Positions 48,354 through 57,210 of a stretch of 57,210 bases of DNA are shown piece after piece. Source of the stretch: Brevibacillus sp. (GTDB taxonomy: Bacteria > Bacillota > Bacilli > Brevibacillales > Brevibacillaceae); contig JARDZO010000003.1 in assembly GCA_029240815.1 (NCBI GenBank), positions 1 to 57,210 of the forward strand, written 5' to 3'. The notes below the pieces were generated by a model. It saw only the letters and a program-made list of their open reading frames with translations. It ran no database searches and was not told the origin of the DNA. The first letter of the stretch is position 1; the number at the start of each line of letters is the position of its first letter. Both the position numbers and the translations under genes were made by a program.

Positions 48354-49556
48354 ATGACCTCCAGGAAAACAGAAGTGGTGGTCGCCGGACTCGTTTGTCT
48401 GGATGTAATCCCATCGGTGCGAGAAGGCAAAGAGCTAAATCAATTTTTCATCCCGGGGAAGTTGATTGAGGTAGGCGGCGCTACCATTGCCACAGGCGGT
48501 GCTGTATCCAATACGGGGTTAGCCTTGCATCGACTCGGGATTTCAACCTGCCTGATGGGGAAAGTCGGCGATGACGAATTTGGCAGGATCATTCTCGATA
48601 CTTTGAATAGAGTGGACCCTTCTTTGACAGTAGAGATGATCATATCCAAGGGGGAACAGACTTCCTATACGGTCGTACTCAGCATTCCAGGTGTGGATCG
48701 GATTTTACTGCACTGCCCTGGAGCGAATGCTACGTATCGGGCTTCAGACATCGATACAACAAGGGTGGCTGACGCACGACTTTTTCATTTTGGCTATCCG
48801 CCGCACATTCGTCAGATGTATCAAAACGGCGGGCAGAATCTGGCGGAATTAATGTCACGTGTAAAAAGCCTTGGCGTAGCAACTTCCCTGGATATGGCGA
48901 TGCCTGATCCTGACACGGAGTCGGGCCAAATCGAGTGGGGGGAGCTTTTGCAGTTGACTTTGCCGCACGTGGACATGTATCTGCCCAGCTTGGAAGAAAC
49001 GCTTTTCATGCTCAAGCGCCCTTATTACGAAGAGCTGAAACGACAGGCAGGTGAGGGAGAAATATTGCCTTTTGTCCAAGAATCTGTGATCAGCGAAGTA
49101 GCCGAACAGCTGCTAGGTATGGGCTGTGGAATGGTCGTTCTTAAGCTTGGAGAATCCGGGTTGTATTTGCGCACCGGTACGACACAAAGAGTAAAGGATA
49201 TAGGGAACCATATCGTCAGCGACGTTGAACAATGGGCAGACCGGCAACTATGGGTTCCTTGTTACGAGACGGTCGTGAAAGGGACAACGGGTGCAGGGGA
49301 TTGCACGATTGCGGGTTTCCTGGCAGGCCTGCTAAAAGGACTTGTGCCAGAGGTGACGATGAAGCACGCGGTTGCGGTAGGAGCATACTGCGTGGAAGCC
49401 ATCGATGCGACAAGTGGAGTCGTGCCTTGGGGGCAGGTAGAAAAGCGTGTGCAGGAAAAGGGAAAAAGGCTTCCTCTGCGGCAAATTCCAGTCGATTGGC
49501 AGTGGCAGGATCAGCATGAAATGTGGGTAGGACCAAGCGATAAGAGAATTGTTTAA
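48354..49556 (+). CDS. PfkB-family carbohydrate kinase
   Basis: The 400-residue ribokinase-like protein has ATGGAVSNTGLALHRLG near residue 46, GKVGDDEFGRIIL, and the PfkB signature TGAGDCTIAGFLAGLLKG with the catalytic Asp. RBS is AAGGAGTGG. It is slightly longer than typical ribokinases because of an insertion around 215-245. It heads a set with DeoR and a D-lyxose isomerase, so it probably phosphorylates the ketose made by that isomerase (xylulose or fructose). Confidence 0.88.
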   Translation: MTSRKTEVVVAGLVCLDVIPSVREGKELNQFFIPGKLIEVGGATIATGGAVSNTGLALHRLGISTCLMGKVGDDEFGRIILDTLNRVDPSLTVEMIISKGEQTSYTVVLSIPGVDRILLHCPGANATYRASDIDTTRVADARLFHFGYPPHIRQMYQNGGQNLAELMSRVKSLGVATSLDMAMPDPDTESGQIEWGELLQLTLPHVDMYLPSLEETLFMLKRPYYEELKRQAGEGEILPFVQESVISEVAEQLLGMGCGMVVLKLGESGLYLRTGTTQRVKDIGNHIVSDVEQWADRQLWVPCYETVVKGTTGAGDCTIAGFLAGLLKGLVPEVTMKHAVAVGAYCVEAIDATSGVVPWGQVEKRVQEKGKRLPLRQIPVDWQWQDQHEMWVGPSDKRIV

Positions 49557-49643
49557 AAATGTTCCTTTTTGTTTGGTTGTGTTACGATGATGCTATGAAT
49601 CGACGCAATAATTGCTCGTGCTCGTGTCTTGAGGGGGAGAACA

Positions 49644-50408
49644 ATGCTGAACAGCACCAGACAAATACAGATGAAAGAATATATCGAGAAACAGAAAAAT
49701 GTAACTGTTCAACAACTAATGGAGCATTTCCGCGTGTCAGATATGACCGTTCGACGCGATTTGCTGCAGCTGGAAAAGCTGGGGACATTCAAGCGTGTCC
49801 ATGGCGGCGTTGTTTTTACGGAGGATTTAGAGGAGGATGTCCTGTTATCCATTCCCGAAGATACGCACAAGCAAGAGAAAGAGCGGATCGCTGAGAAGTC
49901 CGCTTCTCTCGTGCATGAAGGTCAATCCGTATTGCTCGATGCTGGGTCGACCACACTGGAAGTGGCACGGAGGCTCCTCTCTCGTACAAACATAACAATC
50001 ATCACGAATGCGATCAATGCGGCTTCTCTGCTCTCGCAAAATGTAAATCTGCAAGTCATCATGACAGGAGGCGATGTTCGGCATTCCACACAGTCGTTGG
50101 CAGGTCCCACCGCCGTTCAATTTTTGCGACGACTACAGGTAGATCATGCTTTTATCGGCTGTAGCGGACTCTCCCTGGAGCGTGGTCTCATGAATTCCAA
50201 CATGATGGAAGGCGAAGTAAAGCGGACAATGATGACCGTTACTCGGCATGTATATGTGGTGGCAGACCATACGAAATTTGAACAAACCGCTTTCAATACG
50301 TTTGCAGGCTGGGAGCATGTCGATGCGGTGATCTCCTCTGTACAGGTGAAGGAAGAATACCAGCGAGAATTCGAAGCCAAAGGGCATCCGAAACTCATTC
50401 TCGTCTAA
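49644..50408 (+). CDS. DeoR-family repressor of the sugar operon
   Basis: The protein has 254 residues from ATG 49644 behind GAGGGGG. The N-terminal helix-turn-helix reads NVTVQQLMEHFRVSDMTVRR, 20 residues of the DeoR signature, followed by the phosphosugar-sensing domain with GSTTLEVARRL, VIMTGGDVRHSTQSLAG and FIGCSGLSLERGLM. It should repress the PfkB-DeoR-isomerase genes until a sugar phosphate binds. A TTGTTTGG site lies 75 bases upstream. Confidence 0.9.
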   Translation: MLNSTRQIQMKEYIEKQKNVTVQQLMEHFRVSDMTVRRDLLQLEKLGTFKRVHGGVVFTEDLEEDVLLSIPEDTHKQEKERIAEKSASLVHEGQSVLLDAGSTTLEVARRLLSRTNITIITNAINAASLLSQNVNLQVIMTGGDVRHSTQSLAGPTAVQFLRRLQVDHAFIGCSGLSLERGLMNSNMMEGEVKRTMMTVTRHVYVVADHTKFEQTAFNTFAGWEHVDAVISSVQVKEEYQREFEAKGHPKLILV

Positions 50409-50966
<558 letters not shown>

Positions 50967-51082
50967 TAGCGATCTCTGCCTTACTTGCATCCTGCTCGCC
51001 ATTTCGGGTTGAAGCTGGACATGATGGAAGGGGTCTAGAGAGTGAAGAAGATCGACGGAAGTGGGAGTGAAGTTTTTTGTTA

Positions 51083-51112
51083 GTTGACTGAGTCAACCAT
51101 TGATCTTATAAT
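51083..51112 (+). promoter_or_regulatory. Sigma-A promoter with overlapping perfect palindrome (MarR operator candidate)
   Basis: TTGACT (51084-51089), 17-base spacer, TATAAT (51107-51112). The palindrome GTTGACTGAGTCAAC (51083-51097) covers the -35 box completely. It is likely the autoregulatory site of the MarR-GNAT protein. Confidence 0.75.
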
Positions 51113-51153
51113 GTCCTCAACATCCATTTTTGAATGGGCAGGGGGCTATGTTC

Positions 51154-52101
51154 ATGGAATCCATGCAACATGTAGAAAAAATCCGCAAATTCAACCGATT
51201 TTACGCCAATCTCTTAGGGAAAATCGATCAAGAAATCTATCATAAGCCGTTTCCTTTGACAGAGGCACGCGTCATCACGGAAATCAATGGAAGAAATGGC
51301 TGCACTGCGACTGAAGTGAGAGAAGCCCTGGGAATAGACAAAGGCTATATGAGCCGGATCCTCCAACGGTTTGAAGAAGAAAATATCATCAGAAAAGAGC
51401 GATCTTCAGAGGACCAGCGCCAATTCTTACTCTATCTAACAGAGGGTGGCAAGGAAATCTATCATCGATTAGTAGATGACGCAAACCGTGAAGTCGGGAA
51501 AATGATCCATCCGATACCCAAACAAAGTCAATCCAAGCTTGTTACCTCGATGGAAACAATCGAATCGATCTTTGTGACCGATTCTGCTTCGCCAGCGGAA
51601 GTGGCGATTCGTTCGTTTCAACCTGGAGATGTCGGATATGTTGCGCACCTTCATGGAACGCTTTACAGCCAAACGTACCAGTTTGGTAGCATATTTGAAT
51701 ATTATGTAATGAAGGGCTTAACCGATTTTCTGCTCGATAACGCGGGAGGCAATCTATGGCTGGCGGAAGTGAATGGTCAAACCGTCGGATCCATCGCAAT
51801 TACTCGCTCATCTGAACGAGTGGCGCAGCTTCGCTGGTTTGTGATCGACGAATGTTACCAAGGCTTAGGCATCGGGAAAAAGTTAATGGACACAGCGATT
51901 GCTTTTTGCAAGGAACAGGAGTATCGCCACGTTTTCCTTTGGACCGTGAGTATTCTGGAGACGGCCCGTTATCTCTATCAAAAATACAACTTTACCAAGA
52001 CAGAAGAGAAACCAAACAAGGAATGGACGGGTAGTACCCTATTTGAAGAAAGATGGGATTTGGAGCTATCCAGTGAGATGCTTGAAAGGGAAGGATCGTG
52101 A
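51154..52101 (+). CDS. MarR-GNAT fusion: regulator with C-terminal acetyltransferase
   Basis: The protein has 315 residues from ATG 51154 (eight bases behind GGGGG; ATG 51148 is too close). Residues 1-140 are a MarR winged helix (GCTATEVREALGIDKGYMSR, then RKERSSEDQRQ wing). Residues 150-315 are a GNAT domain with the acetyl-CoA loop DECYQGLGIGKKLMD. Such bifunctional proteins are widespread, with few roles known. A palindrome on its own -35 box suggests autoregulation. Confidence 0.9.
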   Translation: MESMQHVEKIRKFNRFYANLLGKIDQEIYHKPFPLTEARVITEINGRNGCTATEVREALGIDKGYMSRILQRFEEENIIRKERSSEDQRQFLLYLTEGGKEIYHRLVDDANREVGKMIHPIPKQSQSKLVTSMETIESIFVTDSASPAEVAIRSFQPGDVGYVAHLHGTLYSQTYQFGSIFEYYVMKGLTDFLLDNAGGNLWLAEVNGQTVGSIAITRSSERVAQLRWFVIDECYQGLGIGKKLMDTAIAFCKEQEYRHVFLWTVSILETARYLYQKYNFTKTEEKPNKEWTGSTLFEERWDLELSSEMLEREGS

Positions 52102-52110
52102 TAAAGAGTA

Positions 52111-52140
52111 AAAGGGGGCGGAAATCCACCTCCTTTTTTT
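52111..52140 (+). terminator. Terminator after the MarR-GNAT gene
   Basis: AAAGGGGGCGGA pairs with TCCACCTCCTTT with small bulges, followed by a seven-T run. Confidence 0.75.
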
Positions 52141-52179
52141 GATAGCCCCAAACAATTGAAGAGGAAGTGGAATGGATCC

Positions 52180-52992
52180 ATGTTTTTGATCGGTGAAATT
52201 TCGAAGCTGTTCCAAATCGATATTCGTACACTGCGTTACTATGATGACATTGATTTGTTTCAACCAGCTCACGTGGATGAGCGTTCAGGCTATCGATACT
52301 ATTCGATCGAGCAATTCGAGCAGCTGAATACGATTCTCTATCTCAAAGCGTTGAATATTCCGTTGAAAAATGTGAAGCACTTTTTGGAAAATCGCGATCT
52401 CGACCGTATTCTACAGCTCTTGGAAGAGCAACAGCGGGAAACAGAAAAGCGAATCAACGAATTTAATCAGATACAGAAAAAAATTACAAACCGAATTCAT
52501 CAAATTATGGATGCGACCAACGACCAAGAGCTCGGGAAGGTCCGTGAAGTCGAGCTGCCCGAACGGACGATTGTGTGGCTGAAGCAAAAAATACATAAAA
52601 CGGACAACCTGGAGATGTCAATACGGCTATTGGAGAACAGCACGAAGATGAAATCCACGATATTTTTGGGCAAAGTCGGACTATCGATCTCGCTTCAAAA
52701 CGTAAGGCAAAGAAACTTTGAGGAGTATGATTCCCTATTTGTCATTGTCGAAAATGAAAGCTTCCACATCGATGAGGCGAAAGAAAAAATACTTCCGAGA
52801 GACAAATACGTGACGATTCGTTTCGCGGGAACGCACGCGGAAGCTTCCCCTTACTATGAGAAGCTGATGGATTACTTGGATGAGAAGGGATATGAACTTG
52901 TAGAGGACGCGATTGAAATTACGCTAATCGATTACGGACTGACACACGATCCAACCAAATTTGTAACAGAAATTCAACTGCTGGCAAAATAA
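52180..52992 (+). CDS. MerR-family regulator with GyrI-like effector domain (BmrR/BltR type)
   Basis: The protein has 270 residues from ATG 52180; upstream in-frame TTG 52156 is unlikely. The winged helix opens with MFLIGEISKLFQIDIRTLRY and YDDIDLFQPAHVDERSGYRY. A long coiled-coil linker follows (LLEEQQRETEKRINEFNQIQ). The C-terminal third is a GyrI-like ligand-binding domain (KYVTIRFAGTHAEASPYYEK). This class usually activates a multidrug transporter gene, but none is adjacent; the next gene is a membrane protein of unknown type. Confidence 0.88.
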   Translation: MFLIGEISKLFQIDIRTLRYYDDIDLFQPAHVDERSGYRYYSIEQFEQLNTILYLKALNIPLKNVKHFLENRDLDRILQLLEEQQRETEKRINEFNQIQKKITNRIHQIMDATNDQELGKVREVELPERTIVWLKQKIHKTDNLEMSIRLLENSTKMKSTIFLGKVGLSISLQNVRQRNFEEYDSLFVIVENESFHIDEAKEKILPRDKYVTIRFAGTHAEASPYYEKLMDYLDEKGYELVEDAIEITLIDYGLTHDPTKFVTEIQLLAK

Positions 52993-53179
52993 TGTTTGTA
53001 TACGCTGATCGTCATCTTTGTCCTTGTCGGAGGCAATCACGTTTCAGATTTCAGACTTTAGTCGTACGCAAGATCATCCTATAGTTTGCAATAGAATTCA
53101 TTCTCAAGCCATTTCCAACCTTTCCCACAATTCAGGTACCGTAAGAGTAACAAATTTATCTGGGTGGGGTACGGAAATA

Positions 53180-54079
53180 ATGAATCATGCAGTAGTAGGA
53201 AGAAAAGCAGCAGTCACGTTTTTTGAAAGGGAGAAATGGTTGGTCCTGACTGGACTGCTCGGATTTCTCTTGGCTGCGATATGCGGCGTTTGGGTGTTGC
53301 TGTACGGAGGACCGGTTTCTCCTCATGGGGATGTCATGAAGGCCTTCTCGTTTAATGCCGCATTGGGCATATTTCTTTTGTCGACAGCAGCAATCATGCC
53401 ATTTGCCGCACTAGGAAAGTTAAGTCGGAGAATTTTTCGTTGGTCGTACATCCTACTCGCGCTTTATTCTTATGGAGCGGAGACCGTTCAGAATTTCCGA
53501 GGAGTAGACCCGAGGTTCGTGAAAGATGGCACACCTTTTGATGGCTTGGTGGGTGATGTATTTACGTTTGTCGCTTTGTTCTTGGTGCTGTTTTATCTGT
53601 TCGCAGCGATTCAATTTTTCCGTTCAAAAGCATATCGGTTGCGTCCTGAGCTGGTAGTAGGCATTCGCTATGCAATGATTGCAATTATGCTATCGTTTGC
53701 AGCAGGTATCTGGATTTCTTTCAACAATGGTCGGTTCGTTGGCATGCATGGAAATATTATCTGGCTGCACGGTCTTGGCTTTCACGCCCTCCAAGTCTTG
53801 CCATTTACCGCGTGGTTGTCTGAACGCAGTTTATTTCCTGTCGCAGCGCGCAAAAGAATGCTCCATCTTACAGGCATCGCTTACTTGCTGGCTCTTGTTG
53901 CAGTCGGATATCAAACCTTCCTCGGATTCCCTATTCTCGAGTGGTCTGTATTCTCACTTCTTTCGATCATTTGTTTTCTGATCGCTCTATTGCCAGCCAT
54001 ACTGCTGCTACGGCGGCCGAAATCTCCTGCGCAATTCTATCCACAGAGAGTAAATGACCAGGTCTTTTCGGATGATTAG
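53180..54079 (+). CDS. Multi-pass membrane protein of unknown function
   Basis: The protein has 299 residues from ATG 53180 (RBS GGGTACGG weak; the frame runs to TTG 53018 but without signal). It has about seven to eight hydrophobic helices (WLVLTGLLGFLLAAICGVWV, LFLVLFYLFAAIQFF, LLSIICFLIALLPAILLL) with short loops and a soluble tail. His residues in the helix region NIIWLHGLGFHALQVLPF might bind a metal or heme. It may be regulated by the preceding MerR protein. I do not recognise a family. Confidence 0.7.
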   Translation: MNHAVVGRKAAVTFFEREKWLVLTGLLGFLLAAICGVWVLLYGGPVSPHGDVMKAFSFNAALGIFLLSTAAIMPFAALGKLSRRIFRWSYILLALYSYGAETVQNFRGVDPRFVKDGTPFDGLVGDVFTFVALFLVLFYLFAAIQFFRSKAYRLRPELVVGIRYAMIAIMLSFAAGIWISFNNGRFVGMHGNIIWLHGLGFHALQVLPFTAWLSERSLFPVAARKRMLHLTGIAYLLALVAVGYQTFLGFPILEWSVFSLLSIICFLIALLPAILLLRRPKSPAQFYPQRVNDQVFSDD

Positions 54080-54126
54080 GGAGAATAGTGAATACGCACA
54101 CCCGATTTTCCCTGTATTTTCTGTTG

Positions 54127-54158
54127 ACCCTCCAGCTGCTGGAGGGTTTAATCTTTTT
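54127..54158 (+). terminator. Terminator after the membrane protein gene
   Basis: ACCCTCCAG (54127-54135) and CTGGAGGGT (54139-54147) form a perfect 9-bp stem with a 3-base loop, followed by TTAATCTTTTT. Confidence 0.85.
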
Positions 54159-54189
54159 CCAATGATTACTTAGGGAGAGGATCATAGAC

Positions 54190-54873
54190 GTGATTGGAAC
54201 GATTGTAAATGTGGTATTGATTATGGTTGGAAGTCTTATCGGCAGTGTGTTTAAGCGAGGAATGAAAGACTCATACCAGGACATTCTGATGCAGGGGATG
54301 GGGCTGGCCGTAACAGCGCTTGGTGTATATTCGATTTCAAAGCATATGCCAAACAGCCAGTATCCCGTCTTGTTTATCGTGAGTCTTGCATTGGGAGGTG
54401 TGATTGGTGAAAAACTAAACATGGAGCATCGGTTCAAAAATATCGTTTCCAAATTTTCGAAAGGGAATTTAGCCGAGGGGTTGTCTACTGCCGTGTTGTT
54501 ATTTTGTATCGGCACTCTCTCTATTGTAGGTCCCATCGAAAGTGCGTTAAACGGAAACCACACCTATCTATTCACGAATGCCATTTTGGATTTAGTGACA
54601 TCGATTGTGCTAGCAGCTACTTTTGGTATCGGGATTGCCCTTTCCGCAATTGTCTTATTTTGTTGGCAAGGATTCTTTTATGTTGCGGCAGGGGCGGTCG
54701 CAGGTTATATCACGCCAGAGCTACTGACAGAAATATCGATTATTGGTGGGGTATTGATTCTCAGCTCCGGACTGAGTATTCTCGGTGTTAAAAAGTTTAG
54801 GACGATGAACCTGATCCCAGCGCTTCTGATTCCGGTAATATATCTATCGGTAAAGAGCTTGATAGGGTTCTAA
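54190..54873 (+). CDS. DUF554 family membrane protein (YdfK-like)
   Basis: The 227-residue protein starts at GTG 54190 behind AGGGAGAGG. It has the DUF554 features MIGTIVNVVLIMVGSLIGSV, MQGMGLAVTALGVYS, ALGGVIGEKLNME and LLFCIGTLSIVGPIESALNG, with about seven hydrophobic segments. Function is not established. It is flanked by terminators and stands alone. Confidence 0.88.
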   Translation: MIGTIVNVVLIMVGSLIGSVFKRGMKDSYQDILMQGMGLAVTALGVYSISKHMPNSQYPVLFIVSLALGGVIGEKLNMEHRFKNIVSKFSKGNLAEGLSTAVLLFCIGTLSIVGPIESALNGNHTYLFTNAILDLVTSIVLAATFGIGIALSAIVLFCWQGFFYVAAGAVAGYITPELLTEISIIGGVLILSSGLSILGVKKFRTMNLIPALLIPVIYLSVKSLIGF

Positions 54874-54913
54874 TATTCGTATTTGCTCATTCTCATCCAT
54901 TTGCTACGTGCAG

Positions 54914-54943
54914 AGGTACTGTCATTACGGCAGTACCTTTTTT
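54914..54943 (+). terminator. Terminator after the DUF554 gene
   Basis: AGGTACTG (54914-54921) pairs with CAGTACCT (54931-54938), followed by a T-run. Confidence 0.85.
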
Positions 54944-54962
54944 ATGGAAAACCACCAAGCGA

Positions 54963-56258
54963 TCATTTCTTGGACTTTGCATCCAAATCCGTCCAACTCT
55001 TATAGTCATGTATCGCAAATCCTGCATAGCTCGGAAAATGAGACAGCTTTTCCTTTACGATCTGCAATTCCGAGTTCATTGTGCCAATACTTGATGTATA
55101 AAACGAAGTAAAGTCACCTTCCGAATTCGGGGCCGTTTCTACCGCAACAAGTACTTTCTTTTTTAAAGTGCTAGCTTCCTTGACTATCGTGTTTGCATTT
55201 GCCACAATCCCATCATTCCCGAGAGCCACATTGCGATAATCCATAATGACGACCGAATCTACCTTCTCCAATACCCATGCACTCATGCTATAAGTAGAGT
55301 CAGGGACCTTGACCAAGTGAAGCCAAAAAGGAATATCTAACGTAATTTTCAATCCGCTCCCTTTTGTTTCCTTCTCAATAAATCGAATCGTGTTCATCCA
55401 ATTTTCAACCACTCGTTTATGATCAGTCTTCCATTCTGGTAAAAGATAGGGCTCAATATCAAAGTGTAATCCGTCGAACCTTTCATCTGATCCAACACTC
55501 GCATTGTATAATTTCACCCATATTATAAAATCTTTCACTTGGTTCTGATTATCGGAGAATGCCCATTGGGGACGTCCCGCGAGTGCTTCTACTGTTATTT
55601 GGTTTTCTCTTGCTGCTCGAACAAATTGTTGATAGACGTTTGCAGGTATGTCCTTATCAATCTGTAGATAGATCGTAGTCAGTTGGTTATCCTGAGCAAA
55701 TTTTAAAATGTCTGCTCGGTCAGTCTGGATGATTGTCGTGTCCCAAATCCAAGTGCCACGTTGTAACTTTGCAGTGTGATCCGCATTGGACTGCGGCGGT
55801 GAGGCAGGCACCACTTTCGAATGCCCTGGAGTTGTCACGATTACGAGATTCCGTTCGGCAATCCAATCGATTTGCGCGTCAAAAACTTCACTGATAAAGC
55901 GAAGCGGCACCATCGTACGGCTATTTTTGATCAACGCAGGGGAATCAAAGGTGACATTCTTCCCGTTTACTTGCGCGCGATTTTGACCAATAGTTAAAAC
56001 GATCGTTTCGTCTTTTTTGCTCAACGTCACCTGATCGGTCTGTCCATTCCACTGCACACGTAGACCGAGTTGTTCGGCTACAAATCTTGCTGGAACCATC
56101 GTGCGATTAGATTGGACATCTACATACGGTGACTCATCCGGGAAGGACACATAGCTTCCGTTTACGGCTACATTGACCTGTGATGCAGCATGGGCCTGCG
56201 AGTTAGGAGTAGTACTCAGCAGGATCGCCAATACACCGGCGCATTGAATTCTTTTCAT
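54963..56258 (-). CDS. Secreted protein with copper-amine-oxidase N-terminal-type domain and a TIM-barrel-like domain
   Basis: The protein has 431 residues from ATG 56258 (minus, GGGG nine bases upstream; ATG 56273 is the alternative). A signal peptide (basic MKRIQ, hydrophobic core, A-x-A near residue 25) is followed by a Cu_amine_oxidN1 domain with two repeats of R-T-M-V-P-x-R-F and LxxQW/DW (residues 30-150). A linker precedes a barrel-like region with GLHFDIEPYLLPEW (acidic residues typical of glycoside-hydrolase-18-like folds) and SVVIMDYRN. It may bind or process cell-wall material; no catalytic assignment. Convergent with DUF554. Confidence 0.78.
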   Translation of the reverse strand: MKRIQCAGVLAILLSTTPNSQAHAASQVNVAVNGSYVSFPDESPYVDVQSNRTMVPARFVAEQLGLRVQWNGQTDQVTLSKKDETIVLTIGQNRAQVNGKNVTFDSPALIKNSRTMVPLRFISEVFDAQIDWIAERNLVIVTTPGHSKVVPASPPQSNADHTAKLQRGTWIWDTTIIQTDRADILKFAQDNQLTTIYLQIDKDIPANVYQQFVRAARENQITVEALAGRPQWAFSDNQNQVKDFIIWVKLYNASVGSDERFDGLHFDIEPYLLPEWKTDHKRVVENWMNTIRFIEKETKGSGLKITLDIPFWLHLVKVPDSTYSMSAWVLEKVDSVVIMDYRNVALGNDGIVANANTIVKEASTLKKKVLVAVETAPNSEGDFTSFYTSSIGTMNSELQIVKEKLSHFPSYAGFAIHDYKSWTDLDAKSKK

Positions 56259-56457
56259 AGGTAAGATCCCCATATCTTTCCAAGTACTTGTGAAGCAGCC
56301 ATTCTATTTTACTATAGAAATATTCTCCATTACCTGATCGGATGGTTGCAGGGAAACAGTGGAGCGAATGAACTATTCGATATAGCAATCGAATAGATGG
56401 TAGAAAACGGGAAAGCACATTGTTACACTATAAGGATGGGAGAGGAGGGAAGGTCTT

Positions 56458-57168
56458 TTGGAACATAAAATCCCCATGCACGCCCAGCTGAGAGAATTAA
56501 TACGGGAGAAAATAGAAGACGGAGAATACGCCTACGGGCAGCCCATACCGTCAGAGCGGGAATTGGCTACCACATACGGACTGAATCGCATGACTGTACG
56601 TAGCGCCATAGAGGCCTTGGTCGGTGAAGGCATCCTCAAAAAAGTGCAAGGAAAAGGCACGTTCGTGACGAAATCAAAAATCGGCTCCAATCTATACAAG
56701 CTGCAAGGGTTTAGCAAGATGCTTTTGACAAAAGGCATTCAGCCGTCGACCAAGCTGCTGTACGCGGGGAAGCGCAAGGCAGGACATAAATATGCCTCCA
56801 TTTTCAACCTGGAAGAGGAGGCTCAGTTGTTCCGGATCATTCGTCTGCGGCTAGGAGACGATGAACCGTTCACGTTGGAGGATACGCTCATACCATACGA
56901 TCTGCTAGCTGAAATCGATCAGTATGACTTTGGGGTTCATTCTTTGTACGAATTGTTCGATGCCAACGGAATTAATCTTGAGATGGCGCACGAGACGCTT
57001 ACGCTGGTGAAAATACGAAATGTCGAGGCAAAGCTGCTTCAAGTGCCACCCGGAAGTTCTGTCTTTTTGCACGAATGCAAAAGCTATGATGGAAATAACC
57101 GAGTGGTAGAGTTTACAAAGTCTTATACGAATGGCCAAAAGAGCTACTTTATAGCTGACAGGTCTTGA
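56458..57168 (+). CDS. GntR-family regulator with UTRA domain
   Basis: The 236-residue protein starts at TTG 56458 behind GAGGAGGGAAGG. It has the winged helix (PIPSERELATTYGLNRMTVR, 29-48, then GKGTFVTKSKIG) and a C-terminal UTRA ligand domain (PFTLEDTLIPYDLL, SVFLHECKSYDG). HutC-type members sense sugars, amino acids or their phosphates. The gene it controls lies beyond the window edge; the last 42 bases contain no gene. Confidence 0.9.
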   Translation: MEHKIPMHAQLRELIREKIEDGEYAYGQPIPSERELATTYGLNRMTVRSAIEALVGEGILKKVQGKGTFVTKSKIGSNLYKLQGFSKMLLTKGIQPSTKLLYAGKRKAGHKYASIFNLEEEAQLFRIIRLRLGDDEPFTLEDTLIPYDLLAEIDQYDFGVHSLYELFDANGINLEMAHETLTLVKIRNVEAKLLQVPPGSSVFLHECKSYDGNNRVVEFTKSYTNGQKSYFIADRS

Positions 57169-57210
57169 TCCAGGCTTTGGGTCGTCAAGTCCAGCCAAAT
57201 CGAAACCCCC

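Noticed and set aside
57169..57210. Start of another gene at the right edge
   Set aside because: Only 42 bases follow the GntR stop, with no RBS or start codon that can be supported.

Overview
The window looks like a chromosomal segment of a low-to-mid GC Gram-positive endospore former of the Brevibacillus/Paenibacillaceae type. The evidence is strong Shine-Dalgarno boxes, GTG and TTG starts, sigma-A promoters, a perfect CcpA-type cre site, a KinB-like sporulation kinase, several sigma-54 (SigL) enhancer-binding proteins and many small stand-alone regulators. No tRNA, rRNA, CRISPR array or complete insertion sequence was seen. Genus assignment is inference from protein character, not a search.

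Layout. (1) 1-4.6 kb is decaying DNA: a frameshifted SbnI/SerK-like serine kinase gene, then a hydantoinase/oxoprolinase A gene that lacks its N-terminus and is frameshifted, then a frameshifted hydantoinase B gene. (2) 4.6-9.6 kb holds an XRE-cupin regulator, a hot-dog thioesterase, an apparently leaderless ArsR gene with three SRPBCC (AHSA1-like) genes, and a type I Baeyer-Villiger monooxygenase. (3) 9.6-16.1 kb is a PAS-AAA-Fis activator facing away from a complete 2-oxoacid dehydrogenase operon (E1a, E1b, E2, E3) that has a sigma-54 promoter. (4) 16.1-27.2 kb is the most novel block: a second sigma-54 activator, then two DUF917 + HyuA-like pairs, an NCS1 permease behind a near-perfect sigma-54 promoter, a hydantoin-racemase-like enzyme with both catalytic cysteines, a class IV aminotransferase and an HpcH/HpaI aldolase. 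I read it as an uncharacterised catabolic route for a hydantoin-like (or thiohydantoin/cyclic amide) compound, ending in a 2-oxo acid.

(5) 28-35.7 kb is a PTS block: Gat-type IIA, IIB and IIC under a sigma-54 promoter, a divergent ptsI with a terminator in its leader, a LevR-like multidomain activator with its own sigma-54 promoter, and ptsH. The PTS and levR-like promoters share an 11-bp element at exactly the same distance upstream. (6) 35.7-45.7 kb holds two adjacent operons with matching control parts. One is a 54-residue protein plus an acetoin/pyruvate-type dehydrogenase complex. The other is a glucitol-type PTS (gutM, IIC, IIB, IIA) with a SAF-domain oxidoreductase, followed by a SorC regulator. 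Both share a 34-bp promoter-proximal element (27 of 34 identical) and both carry a related hairpin terminator after the first gene. This suggests one regulon that imports a polyol and cleaves its carbon skeleton.

(7) 45.7-57.2 kb is a mixed region: a zinc-ribbon protein, an RND-efflux remnant, a KinB-like kinase, a PfkB kinase / DeoR / lyxose-isomerase sugar operon, a MarR-GNAT fusion, a MerR-GyrI regulator, two membrane proteins, a secreted Cu-amine-oxidase-N-domain protein and a GntR/UTRA regulator.

Limits: functions are read from motifs and family memory. No alignment, structure prediction or database search was run. Start codons were chosen by ribosome-binding-site position.
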